Origin: Site-B1 sp963827785
GTDB taxonomy: Bacteria > Bacteroidota > Bacteroidia > Flavobacteriales > Flavobacteriaceae
NCBI GenBank assembly: GCA_963827785.1
Contig: CAWHCT010000018.1
Coordinates: 186,001 to 250,000, forward strand
Length of the DNA: 64,000 nt
Direction of reading: 5' to 3'
The notes beneath the pieces were generated by a model. It saw only the letters and a list, made by a program, of their open reading frames with translations. It was not told the DNA's origin and made no database searches. A program made the position numbers and the translations under genes. This document shows, one piece after another, positions 38,017-47,267 of the stretch; position 1 is the first letter of the stretch; the number at the start of each line of letters is the position of its first letter.

Positions 38017-38372
38017 ACATAGAACAGCTTCAGGACTATTGTTTGGCTAAAAACAAATCTTCTGCGGAGTTCCCGTTTGATGAACAGACCCTTGTTTTTA
38101 AAGTATTAGGTAAGATGTTTGTCATTGCACCTCTCGATAAATGGGAAAAAGGAGAAGCTTCCATCACCCTAAAATGTGATCCTGACTATACAATAGAATT
38201 AAGAGAAAAATATGCCAGCGTATATCCAGGTCCTTATGTAAGTAATAAGCATTGGAATAGTATTGATATATATAAAGGTGAATTAGATCCAAAATTTATT
38301 CTGGAGCTAATAGACCATAGTTATGATATGGTTGTTAAAGGCATGACAAAAAAACTTCGGAGCCAATTGTGA
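38013..38372 (+). CDS. MmcQ/YjbR family protein
   Basis: The 119-residue protein has the YjbR-like double-wing fold pattern: N-terminal EQLQDYCLAKNKSSAEFPFD, KMFVIAPLDKWEKG, KCDPDYTIELREKY, the typical SNKHWNSIDIYKG (equivalent to the NK-x-HW motif) and a C-terminal HSYDMVVKGM. Some members are described as DNA-binding; the function remains uncertain. Overlaps the stop of the DUF4230 gene by four bases. Confidence 0.9.
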   Translation: MNIEQLQDYCLAKNKSSAEFPFDEQTLVFKVLGKMFVIAPLDKWEKGEASITLKCDPDYTIELREKYASVYPGPYVSNKHWNSIDIYKGELDPKFILELIDHSYDMVVKGMTKKLRSQL

Positions 38373-38585
38373 TTTGGTTTCTTTATTTACAATTAAGAAT
38401 AATGTGAGTTTGTAAGTAATCTTTTCGCACAAAAAACTACGAGCCATTGTATTACATTTTTTTGTATATTACATTGCTTCTTATCGAAAAAACTATTCCC
38501 ATAGTTAAATTATTTATTGACATTCATAGCAAATTTTAATTTGTATTTATTAACCAATTATATACTAATTTAAAATTTGAAAATT

Positions 38586-39404
38586 ATGAAAACAACCAAC
38601 CGATTGAGTATTGTAGTCTTTACAATGCTATTGCTATTTAGCACCACAATTTTTGCTCAAGATGAAGCCACACGTCCAATGTACGTTGTTGCCACAACTT
38701 TGTATTGGAATATGGATAATGATGAACCAGGAGACTGGATGGCTATTGAAAAAGAGTATATGGATAAGGTGACCAAAAAAAATGAACACGTTATGAGTGG
38801 TAGATTCTACACTCATTTGATGACAGAGAATAGCACAGAATTAATGTATGTGCAGACATTTGCTAACTGGGAGGATATTGACAAAGCAGGAGATAGGGAT
38901 GCAGAATTGGAAAAAGAAGCATGGCCAGATGAAGCGAAAAGAGAAGCATTTTTAAACTCTCGAAATGCATTTTATTCAAGACAACATTCAGATGAGATCT
39001 ATGCAACAATGTCAGGAGCTAAAGATATGGCTGAGGCACCCACAAAAGATATGATCTTATATTTAAGAAAAAGCCATTTTGCATTCCCAAAAGATGGAAC
39101 AAATAAAGAATTCAATGAATTAAGAAAAGAATACGCAGACAATGTGCTTTATAAGAATGATTATATAAAAGGTTATTATCCAAACAGGCATTTTTGGGGA
39201 ACTGATGGAACCGAGTATGTTGAAGCTTTTATGTTGGATTCCATGGATGATCTTGATGATATGCTTGCAAAAAACGGAGAATTATTCACAGCTCATTGGG
39301 CAGATGAAGCTTCAAGAAAAGAATATTGGGATAAGTCAAGCAAATATTTCACAGGAGTTCATGGCGATTATCTATACACAATGGTGCATGGGATTTCTGA
39401 ATAG
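38586..39404 (+). CDS. Secreted protein with duplicated domain, function unknown
   Basis: I start at the ATG at 38586, which opens a signal peptide (LSIVVFTMLLLFSTTIFAQ). The mature 250 residues contain two similar halves: GRFYTHLMTENSTELMYVQT...WPDEAKREAFLNS...YATM and YYPNRHFWGTDGTEYVEAFM...WADEASRKEYWDK...YTMV. This implies an internal duplication of about 115-120 residues. The halves resemble dimeric alpha+beta barrel (NIPSNAP-like) proteins in their strand-helix layout. It is followed by a terminator and is monocistronic, with a 200-bp AT-rich leader. Confidence 0.65.
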   Translation: MKTTNRLSIVVFTMLLLFSTTIFAQDEATRPMYVVATTLYWNMDNDEPGDWMAIEKEYMDKVTKKNEHVMSGRFYTHLMTENSTELMYVQTFANWEDIDKAGDRDAELEKEAWPDEAKREAFLNSRNAFYSRQHSDEIYATMSGAKDMAEAPTKDMILYLRKSHFAFPKDGTNKEFNELRKEYADNVLYKNDYIKGYYPNRHFWGTDGTEYVEAFMLDSMDDLDDMLAKNGELFTAHWADEASRKEYWDKSSKYFTGVHGDYLYTMVHGISE

Positions 39405-39425
39405 AAACTAAAATTACCGAAAAAT

Positions 39426-39455
39426 AAAAGGATGCTCGTAAGGCATCCTTTTTTT
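39426..39455 (+). terminator. Rho-independent terminator
   Basis: The stem AAAAGGATGC/GCATCCTTTT is followed by a T-run, 20 bp after the stop of the duplicated-domain secreted protein. Confidence 0.85.
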
Positions 39456-39527
39456 ATAAATTTTATTCCGAAATAATTAACTAATTTCATTCAAAGAATT
39501 ACTTTTATGTGATTATAAATTTCAATT

Positions 39528-40448
39528 ATGAGCATACAATGGAAAGGCATTATGCCTGCAGTAACTACTAAATTCACAGATAATGATACTTTAGATCTTA
39601 AAATGTTTGAAACCAATATCCAGGCGCAATTGGATGCTGGAGTTCATGGGATTGTTTTAGGAGGGACTCTTGGTGAAGCAAGCACTTTAGAAGAGCATGA
39701 GAAAAGGCTATTGACAACATCAACGGTTGAATTAGTTAAGGGTAAAGTTCCTGTATTGATGAATGTTGCTGAACAATCCACTAAAGGCGCTATAAAAGCC
39801 GCGCAGCAAGCCGAGGAAGATGGAGCAAAAGGGTTAATGATGTTGCCTCCAATGCGCTACAAAGCCGGAGACAGAGAAACGGTTGAGTATTTTAAGGCTG
39901 TAGCAAACAACACATCGTTACCAATTATGATTTACAACAATCCTGTTGATTACAAGATTGAAGTAACTCTGGATATGTTCGAAGAGCTTATTAAATGTAA
40001 CAATATAGAAGCAGTGAAAGAATCTACAAGAGATACTACTAATGTTACGAGAATTAAAAACCGATTTGGAGAACGATTAAAGATTATGACTGGTGTAGAC
40101 ACAGTTGCTCTGGAAAGTTTACTTATGGGAGCAGATGGCTGGATCGCTGGCTTAGTATGCGCATTTCCAGCTGAAACAGTTGCTATTTACGAACTACAAA
40201 AAGTAGGAAAAATAAAAGAAGCAATAGACATTTATCGTTGGTTTTTACCATTGTTAGAGTTAGATATTAACCCTAAATTAGTGCAGAATATTAAACTGGC
40301 AGAAGTTTATACAGGAATTGGAACCGAAAATGTCCGCGCCCCGCGTTTACCATTATTTGGAGATGAGCGTAAACGTGTGATTAAAATAATAGAAGACAGC
40401 TTAAAAACAAGGCCAACATTGCCAGATTATAAAAATTTGAATTTATGA
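39528..40448 (+). CDS. DapA-family lyase, probable 4-hydroxyproline pathway deaminase
   Basis: The 306-residue (beta/alpha)8 protein of the dihydrodipicolinate synthase family has Schiff-base K164 (AVKESTRD) and Y136 (IMIYNNPVDY). In this context (ketoglutarate-semialdehyde dehydrogenase, 4-hydroxyproline epimerase and D-amino-acid oxidase-like gene) it most likely is the 1-pyrroline-4-hydroxy-2-carboxylate deaminase, which makes 2-oxoglutarate semialdehyde. Alternatives within the family are keto-deoxy-sugar acid dehydratases. It overlaps the next gene by four bases (ATGA), so the two are coupled. Confidence 0.88.
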   Translation: MSIQWKGIMPAVTTKFTDNDTLDLKMFETNIQAQLDAGVHGIVLGGTLGEASTLEEHEKRLLTTSTVELVKGKVPVLMNVAEQSTKGAIKAAQQAEEDGAKGLMMLPPMRYKAGDRETVEYFKAVANNTSLPIMIYNNPVDYKIEVTLDMFEELIKCNNIEAVKESTRDTTNVTRIKNRFGERLKIMTGVDTVALESLLMGADGWIAGLVCAFPAETVAIYELQKVGKIKEAIDIYRWFLPLLELDINPKLVQNIKLAEVYTGIGTENVRAPRLPLFGDERKRVIKIIEDSLKTRPTLPDYKNLNL

Positions 40449-42028
40449 TAACAGGGAAAAATTACATTGGGAATCAGCTTTCTGCAAAAGGAAGTAAAAC
40501 TTATAAAACATTCAATCCACAATTGAATCTTGAAAACGAACATGTTTTCTCCGAAGCAACTTCAGAGGAAATTGATGAAGCAGTTGCTTTAGCTTCTAAA
40601 GCTTTTAAAACATTCAGGAAAGTATCTGGAAAACAAAAATCAGCTTTTTTAAATGCGATTGCTGATGAAATTTTAGCGTTGGATGATGAATTAGTTCAAG
40701 CCTATTGTTTAGAGACCGGATTACCGGAAGGTCGCGCCAAGGGTGAACGAGGGCGAACTATTTATCAGTTGCGTTCCTTTGCTGATTTGGTTGAAGAAGG
40801 TTCTTGGGTTGAAGCATCAATAGATACTGCAATTCCGGATAGAGAACCCATCCCAAAGCCAGATTTGAGAAAAATGATGGTACCTCTGGGTCCGGTTGTA
40901 GTGTTTGGAGCCAGTAATTTTCCATTAGCATATTCTACTGCTGGAGGCGATACTGCAGCAGCCTTGGCTGGAGGTTGTCCTGTTATTGTAAAATCCCATC
41001 CAATGCATGCTGGAACCGGAGAATTAGTAGCTTCTGCAATTGTAAAAGCGGCACAAAAATCAGGGATGCCAAATGGCGTTTTTTCTAATTTAAACAGTAG
41101 TGGAATTGAAGTTGGGCAACAACTTGTTAAACATTCCGGAGTTAAGGCAGTTGGGTTTACAGGTAGTATTCGTGGTGGAAGAGCTTTATTCGATCTGGCA
41201 GCTCAACGAGAGGAACCAATCCCGGTTTTTGCGGAAATGGGAAGTGTGAATCCGGTTGTCATTTTACCTGAAGCTCTAAAATCTAATGGTGAAAGTTTGG
41301 CAAAAACATATGCCGGTTCCATTACTTTAGGAACAGGTCAATTCTGTACTAACCCAGGTTTATTATTGGGAATTAAAGGAGATGCGTTGAATAATTTTAT
41401 TTCGATGTTATCTGATGAAATTGTAAAGATCGAGCCATCATGTATGTTACACCCAAACATTATTGGAGCATACGAAAGTAACAAAGCAAGAGCTTTAGCC
41501 CAACCTGAATTAACTGTTGTAGCTGATTTTGAAACTGATGTGCAAACAAACTTTGCAAGACAAACAGTTACAACTGTTCAAGGTAAAACCTTTTTAGAAA
41601 ACACAACATTGCATCAGGAAGTATTTGGACCTTTTTCCATGGTTGTACAATGCCAAGATGCTGATCAATTGGAGAAGATCATTTCAAAATTAGAAGGGCA
41701 GTTAACAGGTACCTTAATAGCTGATAAAGATGAAGCTTCTAATTATACAAAAGTGATTGACGCACTCCAAAACCGAGTAGGACGCATTATTTATAATGGA
41801 GTGCCAACAGGAGTGGAGGTTTGTCCATCCATGGTTCATGGCGGACCATATCCTGCTTCGACAGATAGTCGATTTACCGCAGTTGGAACAAGTTCCATAA
41901 ATCGATGGGTAAGACCATTCAGTTATCAGGATTGGCCAAATGATCTATTGCCGGATGAATTAAAAGATGAAAATCCGTTGGGTATTTCAAGATTGGTAAA
42001 TAATAAGTTGACAAAAAATAAAATATAA
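40445..42028 (+). CDS. 2-Oxoglutarate semialdehyde dehydrogenase (aldehyde dehydrogenase family)
   Basis: The 527-residue protein has the aldehyde dehydrogenase motifs: KSHPMHAGTGE (NAD(P) binding lysine region), GFTGSIRGG, the glutamate in AEMGSVNPV and the catalytic cysteine in TGQFCTNPG. The length and the GSVNPV/QFCTNPG forms fit the NADP-dependent 2,5-dioxovalerate (2-oxoglutarate semialdehyde) dehydrogenases. It would finish the hydroxyproline route by making 2-oxoglutarate. Coupled to the upstream lyase; the DUF559 island starts right at its stop codon. Confidence 0.9.
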   Translation: MITGKNYIGNQLSAKGSKTYKTFNPQLNLENEHVFSEATSEEIDEAVALASKAFKTFRKVSGKQKSAFLNAIADEILALDDELVQAYCLETGLPEGRAKGERGRTIYQLRSFADLVEEGSWVEASIDTAIPDREPIPKPDLRKMMVPLGPVVVFGASNFPLAYSTAGGDTAAALAGGCPVIVKSHPMHAGTGELVASAIVKAAQKSGMPNGVFSNLNSSGIEVGQQLVKHSGVKAVGFTGSIRGGRALFDLAAQREEPIPVFAEMGSVNPVVILPEALKSNGESLAKTYAGSITLGTGQFCTNPGLLLGIKGDALNNFISMLSDEIVKIEPSCMLHPNIIGAYESNKARALAQPELTVVADFETDVQTNFARQTVTTVQGKTFLENTTLHQEVFGPFSMVVQCQDADQLEKIISKLEGQLTGTLIADKDEASNYTKVIDALQNRVGRIIYNGVPTGVEVCPSMVHGGPYPASTDSRFTAVGTSSINRWVRPFSYQDWPNDLLPDELKDENPLGISRLVNNKLTKNKI

Positions 42029-42097
42029 CACCCATCTAAATCTTCCCTTCAGGGAAGACTTAATAAATTCCCTCCTTGAGTAGGGTAAGGGTGGTGT
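42029..42097. repeat. Flank of the DUF559 insertion, with hairpin and terminal inverted ends
   Basis: The segment begins CACCCATC directly after the ALDH stop, holds a perfect hairpin (CTTCCCT-TC-AGGGAAG, 42042-42057) and ends in GGGTAAGGGTGGTGT, whose complement (ACACCACCC) echoes its start. Similar purine-rich/C-rich leaders recur in front of DUF559 genes in Bacteroidota, to my knowledge. Confidence 0.55.
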
Positions 42098-42108
42098 AAA
42101 AATTATAC

Positions 42109-42477
42109 TTGGCAAACAAAATTATACTATACAGACCAGAACTGAGGGAATATGCAAAGTACTTGAGAAATAACTCTACGCTTTCGGAAATCTTGCTGTG
42201 GCAAAAAATAAAAAATAGAGCATTAGAAGTTCAATTTCATAGACAAGTTCCCATGCTGGATTATATTGTTGATTTTTATTGTCATGAAATAGGTTTAGCA
42301 ATAGAAATAGATGGAAGCAGCCATGAATATAAATATTTCTATGACGCTAGAAGACAAGGTAGATTGGAAAAGGAAGGAGTTCAGTTTATAAGATTTTCGG
42401 ATTCAGAGATAAAGCAGGAGATGTTTAGTGTTTTACTTTCTCTGGGAGCAAAAATTGACGAATTACTGAATAAATAG
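42109..42477 (+). CDS. DUF559 domain-containing protein (Vsr/restriction-like endonuclease fold)
   Basis: The 122-residue protein starts at a TTG (42109). It has the DUF559 pattern: RPELREYAKYLRNNSTLSEI, LLWQKIKNRALEVQFHRQVP, YIVDFYCHEIGLAIEIDGSS and VQFIRFSDSEI. The PD-(D/E)xK-like catalytic elements D in VDFYC and E-x-D in AIEIDGSSH are present, so it may be an active nuclease. It interrupts the hydroxyproline operon in the same direction and is preceded by a characteristic repeat-like leader. DUF559 genes are widely scattered as solitary, possibly mobile, units; role unknown. Confidence 0.88.
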   Translation: MANKIILYRPELREYAKYLRNNSTLSEILLWQKIKNRALEVQFHRQVPMLDYIVDFYCHEIGLAIEIDGSSHEYKYFYDARRQGRLEKEGVQFIRFSDSEIKQEMFSVLLSLGAKIDELLNK

Positions 42478-42522
42478 ATTTTTATTAAAAGGTTAAATGA
42501 AAGTAATTAAAAAATTATAAAA

Positions 42523-43533
42523 TTGGCACGTCATACCTTTCAATGCATTGATGCTCATACATGTGGGAATCCTGTTCGAGTAATTAAACAAGGAGGCCCT
42601 GAATTAATTGGGGCAAACATGAATGAAAAACGTCTTCATTTTTTAAAGGAATACGATTGGATTCGTAAGGGATTAATGTTCGAACCTCGTGGTCATGATT
42701 TGATGAGTGGTAGTATTTTATATCCTCCACATAATCCGGAAAATGATTTTGCTATTTTGTTTATTGAAACATCTGGGTGTTTACCAATGTGCGGGCATGG
42801 AACAATTGGTACTATAACAATTGCAATTGAAGAGGGTCTTGTTACTCCTAAAATTCCTGGAAAGATTAGAATGGAGGCTCCGGCAGGTTTGGTAGAAATT
42901 GAATATCAACAACTACATAACAAAGTAGAATGGGTGAAATTAACTAATGTAAAAAGTTATTTGGCTGCCGAAGGTTTATCAATAGAATGTCCGGAATTAG
43001 GAGAAATCACATTTGATGTAGCTTATGGAGGTAACTTTTATGCTATAGTAGATCCACAACCAAATTTTTCCGGTGTCCACGATTTTAAGGCGAGCAAGAT
43101 TATTCAATATTCCCAAGTAGTAAGAGATAAAATCAATAAAAAATATGCAGATTGGTTTGTTCATCCGGAAAATGAGACTATTAGAGACGTCTCACATTTG
43201 ATGTGGACAGGAAAGCCAATCGATCCATCATCTTCAGGCAGGAATGCAGTGTTTTATGGTGATAAAGCTATAGATAGAAGTCCTTGCGGAACTGGAACAT
43301 CAGCTCGTATGGCTCAATTATATGCTAAAGGCAATTTAAAAGTAGGAGAGGATTTTGTCCATGAAAGTTATATTGGTTCCAAGTTTATAGGGCGGATTGA
43401 GGAAGAATCAACAATAGCTGGTAAAGTGGCGATAATACCAAGTATTCAAGGTTGGGCAAAAGTTTATGGATATAATACAATCATAATTGATGATGAAGAT
43501 GATCCTTATGCTCATGGTTTTCAAGTGATTTGA
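42523..43533 (+). CDS. 4-Hydroxyproline epimerase (proline racemase family)
   Basis: The 336-residue protein of the proline racemase family has both catalytic cysteines: C90 (LPMCGHGTIG) and C255 (RSPCGTGTSA). Two cysteines favour epimerase/racemase over the Cys/Thr dehydratases of the family. It begins at TTG (42523). It converts trans-4-hydroxy-L-proline to cis-4-hydroxy-D-proline, the first step of the pathway encoded here. It lies between the DUF559 insertion and the FAD-dependent oxidase-like gene. Confidence 0.92.
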   Translation: MARHTFQCIDAHTCGNPVRVIKQGGPELIGANMNEKRLHFLKEYDWIRKGLMFEPRGHDLMSGSILYPPHNPENDFAILFIETSGCLPMCGHGTIGTITIAIEEGLVTPKIPGKIRMEAPAGLVEIEYQQLHNKVEWVKLTNVKSYLAAEGLSIECPELGEITFDVAYGGNFYAIVDPQPNFSGVHDFKASKIIQYSQVVRDKINKKYADWFVHPENETIRDVSHLMWTGKPIDPSSSGRNAVFYGDKAIDRSPCGTGTSARMAQLYAKGNLKVGEDFVHESYIGSKFIGRIEEESTIAGKVAIIPSIQGWAKVYGYNTIIIDDEDDPYAHGFQVI

Positions 43534-43587
43534 TTCAATGAATCAAATCATCCTGAATTTATTTCGGGATCTTATAAATAGAATTAA

Positions 43588-44835
43588 ATGTCAAAAGAAG
43601 TAATCATAATAGGTGGTGGAGTAATTGGACTTTGTTCTGCTTACTATCTTCAAAAGGAAGGTCATAAAGTTACGGTTATTGATATGTCTAATATGGATAC
43701 GGGAGCATCCTATGTCAATGCGGGCTATATTTCTCCGAGTCATTTAATTCCACTTTCAGCTCCAGGTGTTATGAAAAAAGGATTGAAATGGATGTTCAAT
43801 CCGGCTAGTCCATTATACATTAAACCCAGATTAAATATTGAATTTTTAAAATGGGTGTGGGCATTTAATAGATCATGTAACCAAAACCATGTTAAAAAGG
43901 CTATTCCCGCAATAAAGAATATAACTGTATTTAGTCAGGAATTATATGATGAAATAAGAAATGATGAGAATTTCAAATTTCATTTTGAAAAGAAAGGACT
44001 TTTAATGTTGTGTCAAACGGATAAAATGCTGGAAGAAGAATCAAAAATTGTTCAGTTAGCAAAAAATGAAGGGTTTGACGCAGAAATTCTATCCACTGTT
44101 CAGTTAAAAAAATTGGAACCGGATGCTGTAATCAATACAATAGGTGCCTCTTACTACAAATGTGATTATCATTCAACCCCTCATGAATTCATGGAAGAGT
44201 TAAAAGTGTATTTAGGAAATAATGGTGTCGAATTATTAAAAAAAGAAAAAGTAGAAGACCTGGAGTTATATAATAACAAAATACTATCCGTTAAAACTAC
44301 GAGAGGTATTAAAAAAGCGGACGAATTTGTTTTGGCATCAGGATCCTGGAGTCCGCTAATTTCGAAAAAAATTGGATTGAAAATGTTATTACAGGCAGGC
44401 AAAGGTTACAGAATTGATTCTAAAAATCCTACGGGCATAACAATACCTGCAATATTAACAGAATCTAAAGTAGCTATTACACCAATGAATGGGTTTACAC
44501 GTTTTGCGGGTACAATGGAAATAGCCGGTATAAATCAAGGTATCAATAAAATAAGGGTTGATGCTATTTCAAAAGCTGTTTCAAATTATTACCCTGAAAT
44601 TCAACTTACAGAAGAAGAAAAGTCTAATTCCACTTCAGGATTACGTCCATTATCACCAGATGGATTACCCTTTATTGGTAAATCTAAAACTTGTGAAAAT
44701 TTAACCATTGCAACGGGTCATGCCATGATGGGGTGGAGTATGGCAACAGCAACAGGAAAATTGGTTTCTGAAATTATATCAGAGAAAAAAACATCACTAA
44801 ATTTAAGTCCGTTTAATCCGGATAGAAGATTTTGA
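43588..44835 (+). CDS. FAD-dependent D-amino acid (cis-4-hydroxy-D-proline) dehydrogenase
   Basis: The 415-residue DAO-fold flavoprotein has the dinucleotide-binding IIIGGGVIGLCSAYYLQKEG at the N-terminus and a C-terminal FIGKSKTCENLTIATGHAMM. The catalytic core resembles DadA-type D-amino-acid dehydrogenases. By context it oxidises cis-4-hydroxy-D-proline to 1-pyrroline-4-hydroxy-2-carboxylate, the substrate of the DapA-family enzyme. Last gene of the operon. It ends one base before the repaired 3' end of the convergent S28 peptidase gene. Confidence 0.9.
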   Translation: MSKEVIIIGGGVIGLCSAYYLQKEGHKVTVIDMSNMDTGASYVNAGYISPSHLIPLSAPGVMKKGLKWMFNPASPLYIKPRLNIEFLKWVWAFNRSCNQNHVKKAIPAIKNITVFSQELYDEIRNDENFKFHFEKKGLLMLCQTDKMLEEESKIVQLAKNEGFDAEILSTVQLKKLEPDAVINTIGASYYKCDYHSTPHEFMEELKVYLGNNGVELLKKEKVEDLELYNNKILSVKTTRGIKKADEFVLASGSWSPLISKKIGLKMLLQAGKGYRIDSKNPTGITIPAILTESKVAITPMNGFTRFAGTMEIAGINQGINKIRVDAISKAVSNYYPEIQLTEEEKSNSTSGLRPLSPDGLPFIGKSKTCENLTIATGHAMMGWSMATATGKLVSEIISEKKTSLNLSPFNPDRRF

Positions 44836-46150
44836 TTATTCTGTTAGCCAGCCATCAATTATTTCATAGATCTGTTTCTGATTGTCATCATCAAAGCTTC
44901 TAATTCGTGTCTCTGTGATTTCCTTTAGGTTGTACAAACTTATACACTTCTCTTTTCGAGGCATCCTCTGGTAGATCGACCGCAGTTGCACTCCAGGCAT
45001 CGTATTCTCCATAAATAAATAGCATTTTTTCTACTGAATTATCTAAATACGATTTTATCTCCTGCATTGGTCGTGGGTTGAAGGGTTTTGTAATACCATC
45101 AGGGAACGCCCAATCAAATTTATAGATCTCTTCAGTATTCAAGTATTTTTTGAAAGGAGCTGTTTCATAACCATAGATACCCTGCTCTGTCAAAGCAGCC
45201 CAAAAGTATGGCTGAAGTTCATCAACTGCTTTTTCTTCGAAAAAGTCATAACCAACAACATCAATTAAATGTTTATAAATATCTTGTACTGTTGCATTTG
45301 AACTTGGGATAAATTCTATTGGAAATCCCCATTGCCAAAAAGCAAATGAGTATTCCAAAATTGTATAATCAATTGCTTTCTCAACACCAAACTCCCAGGT
45401 CATTCTTTCTTTTTCAGCCACCAGTTTCATCATCTCTAAAAGAGCCTCTCTATTCTCAAAACATAGATCCTGAAATTCTTTAACTTTTGTTCTATCCTCC
45501 TCAGTACTTACACTTTTTAAAAATTCATAAACTCTTGGGTCCTCACGTTGAAAATTTAAAGGGCCAACATAACAAACGCAGGCATCTACATTTTTTGGAA
45601 AATATCGACGATGAGCCATGGTAGTTTGGCATCCTTTAGAAATTCCTGTTGAAATGAATTTCGCATTTGGGTAAAGAACATTTCTAATAGCATCAATAAT
45701 AATTGCCTGGTCTTTAGCAGCATTCTCAATAGTAAGCGTATTCCAATTAATATTATCTGGACGGGAATTATTAAAATAACGATGTTCAATAGTAAGCTGA
45801 TTTGCATTGTAATGGTTAGCTAATTCGCCTGCAGATTCAGGGCCAATTCCATAGCCTCTTAACTCTACGATTACAGGTAGAGTGTCATTTTCAAAACCTA
45901 AAAAAACACGTTGTCTAAACGTGCCTTTAGATAAATCGTTATGGTCAACATGTTGTTCAAACCATATTTCATAATTCTCATCGAAATGACTAACTGATTC
46001 CCTTTTTTCAATGCTAACTATATTTTTAATGGATGCTAGTTTTTCAAAATTTGAAACTTCAACTTTTGGTAGAACAACTTCCTGAGTTGTTTTACAACTT
46101 ATGAGAAATAAAACAAAAAATAACAGATAAAATGAACGAGTTAATTTCAT
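44836..46150 (-). CDS. S28/PS-10 family serine peptidase, lipoprotein (one frameshift near C-terminus)
   Basis: The gene starts at 46150 with an SPII signal (MKLTRSFYLLFFVLFLISC). The nucleophile S171 sits in TGISKG (GxSxG) and the remaining triad in YGEYDAWSATA (Asp) and KGNHR (His). One extra C on the plus strand near 44911 shifts the frame just after the histidine; removing it restores TRIRSFDDDNQKQIYEIIDG and a stop at 44836, giving 437 residues. The family releases di- or tripeptides from proline-rich peptides. Convergent with the hydroxyproline operon, it could supply proline and hydroxyproline peptides. This functional link is inference. Confidence 0.83.
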
Positions 46151-46365
46151 AATAATATGGATTTTAAAATCCTGACAAAAGCATCAATTTTATTAAGTCA
46201 AGATTGTTATAAAATTAATAAAATGATGGTAAGAATTATATTTTAAGTTTGGTTTTGGTATTTGAAAAGTCGTATTATATAGAATTGAGCTTAGTTATTT
46301 AGTACACAAATAATTTAGTGCAAATAAAGATATAATATCCTATTTCTTTTTAAAATAATTTCCAG
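46151..46365. other. Non-coding stretch before the truncated asparagine synthase
   Basis: AT-rich, with no coding signal. The asparagine synthase frame starts abruptly at about 46366 in the middle of a conserved motif, so this is the place where about 350 N-terminal codons are missing. Confidence 0.5.
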
Positions 46366-47228
46366 CAGACGAACTTTTAGGCGGTTACAATATTTTTAAG
46401 GAAACTAAAATTAAACATTTTTGGGCAAAGATCCACATTCAAAATATCGACCTTTATTGTTGAAGAAACTTATATCCGTATATACCGCAAATAAAGAATG
46501 CCAATAGCAATATGTTAAAAATGTTCTTCGGATATAAACTCAATGAAACCAAATCACCGATTTATTCTCATTTATTGACGATGGAACAATACCTCGAGGA
46601 TCAAGAATTATTTATCGAAAGCGTATAAAGAAGACATTAACAGTTACGATCCAGTTTCAGAAATCGAAAAACAATTAGAAGATAAACTTGGAAGGGTATG
46701 ATTATCTAACAAAGGCACAATTGATAGAATTAAATTTCTTTATGTCAGGATATCTTGTTGTCATCGCAAGGAGATAGAATGGCAATGGCAAATTCAATTG
46801 AAGGACAGATATCCATTTTTGGATCATAGAGTAATTGAATTTTGTATGAAGCTTACATCCAGATTTAAAACTAAATGGCTTAAATGAAAAATATTTGCTT
46901 AAAAAAATGATGAAAGGTAGGTTGCCAGAAGCCAATTTTAAATAGATCAAAGCAAGCATACAGAGCGCCAATTAGAAGTACTTTTATTTCAGAAGAAATG
47001 CCAGAATATTTAAAAGAAATGCTATCAGAAGAAAAGATCAAGGAATTTGGTATTTTTAATCCAAAACATGTCAATCAGTTGATAAAGAAAATGAAACTAA
47101 ATAAACAAGTATCTGAAATAGATAATATGGCAATTACTGCAGTTCTTTCAACTCAAATATTACATGACTTATTTATTAACAGATCAATGCCTAAATTACA
47201 GGAAAATGAACTTGGTAGTATTGGATAA
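46366..47228 (+). pseudogene. asnB: Asparagine synthase (glutamine-hydrolysing), C-terminal fragment with many frameshifts
   Basis: With extra bases removed (for example at 46578, 46690, 46757, 46806, 46855 and 46935), the translation runs ADELLGGYNIFKETKIKHFW...LRWNNTSRIKNYLSKAYKED...GDRMAMANSIEGRYPFLDHR...LNRSKQAYRAPIRSTF. This is the C-terminal half of a class B asparagine synthase. The glutaminase domain and the SGGxDS ATP site, which should precede ADE, are absent. In surface-glycan loci such genes are often amidotransferases for sugars or peptides rather than true Asn biosynthesis. The missing half could be a real truncation or a contig-joining artefact. Confidence 0.8.
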
Positions 47229-47267
47229 AACAGTATTAGACTAATCAACTCTTAAAAACAATCAATT

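Noticed and set aside
39528..40448. Possibility that the DapA-family gene is the lysine-pathway dapA
   Set aside because: It is coupled to a 2-oxoglutarate semialdehyde dehydrogenase and lies in the hydroxyproline operon; no other lysine genes are near.
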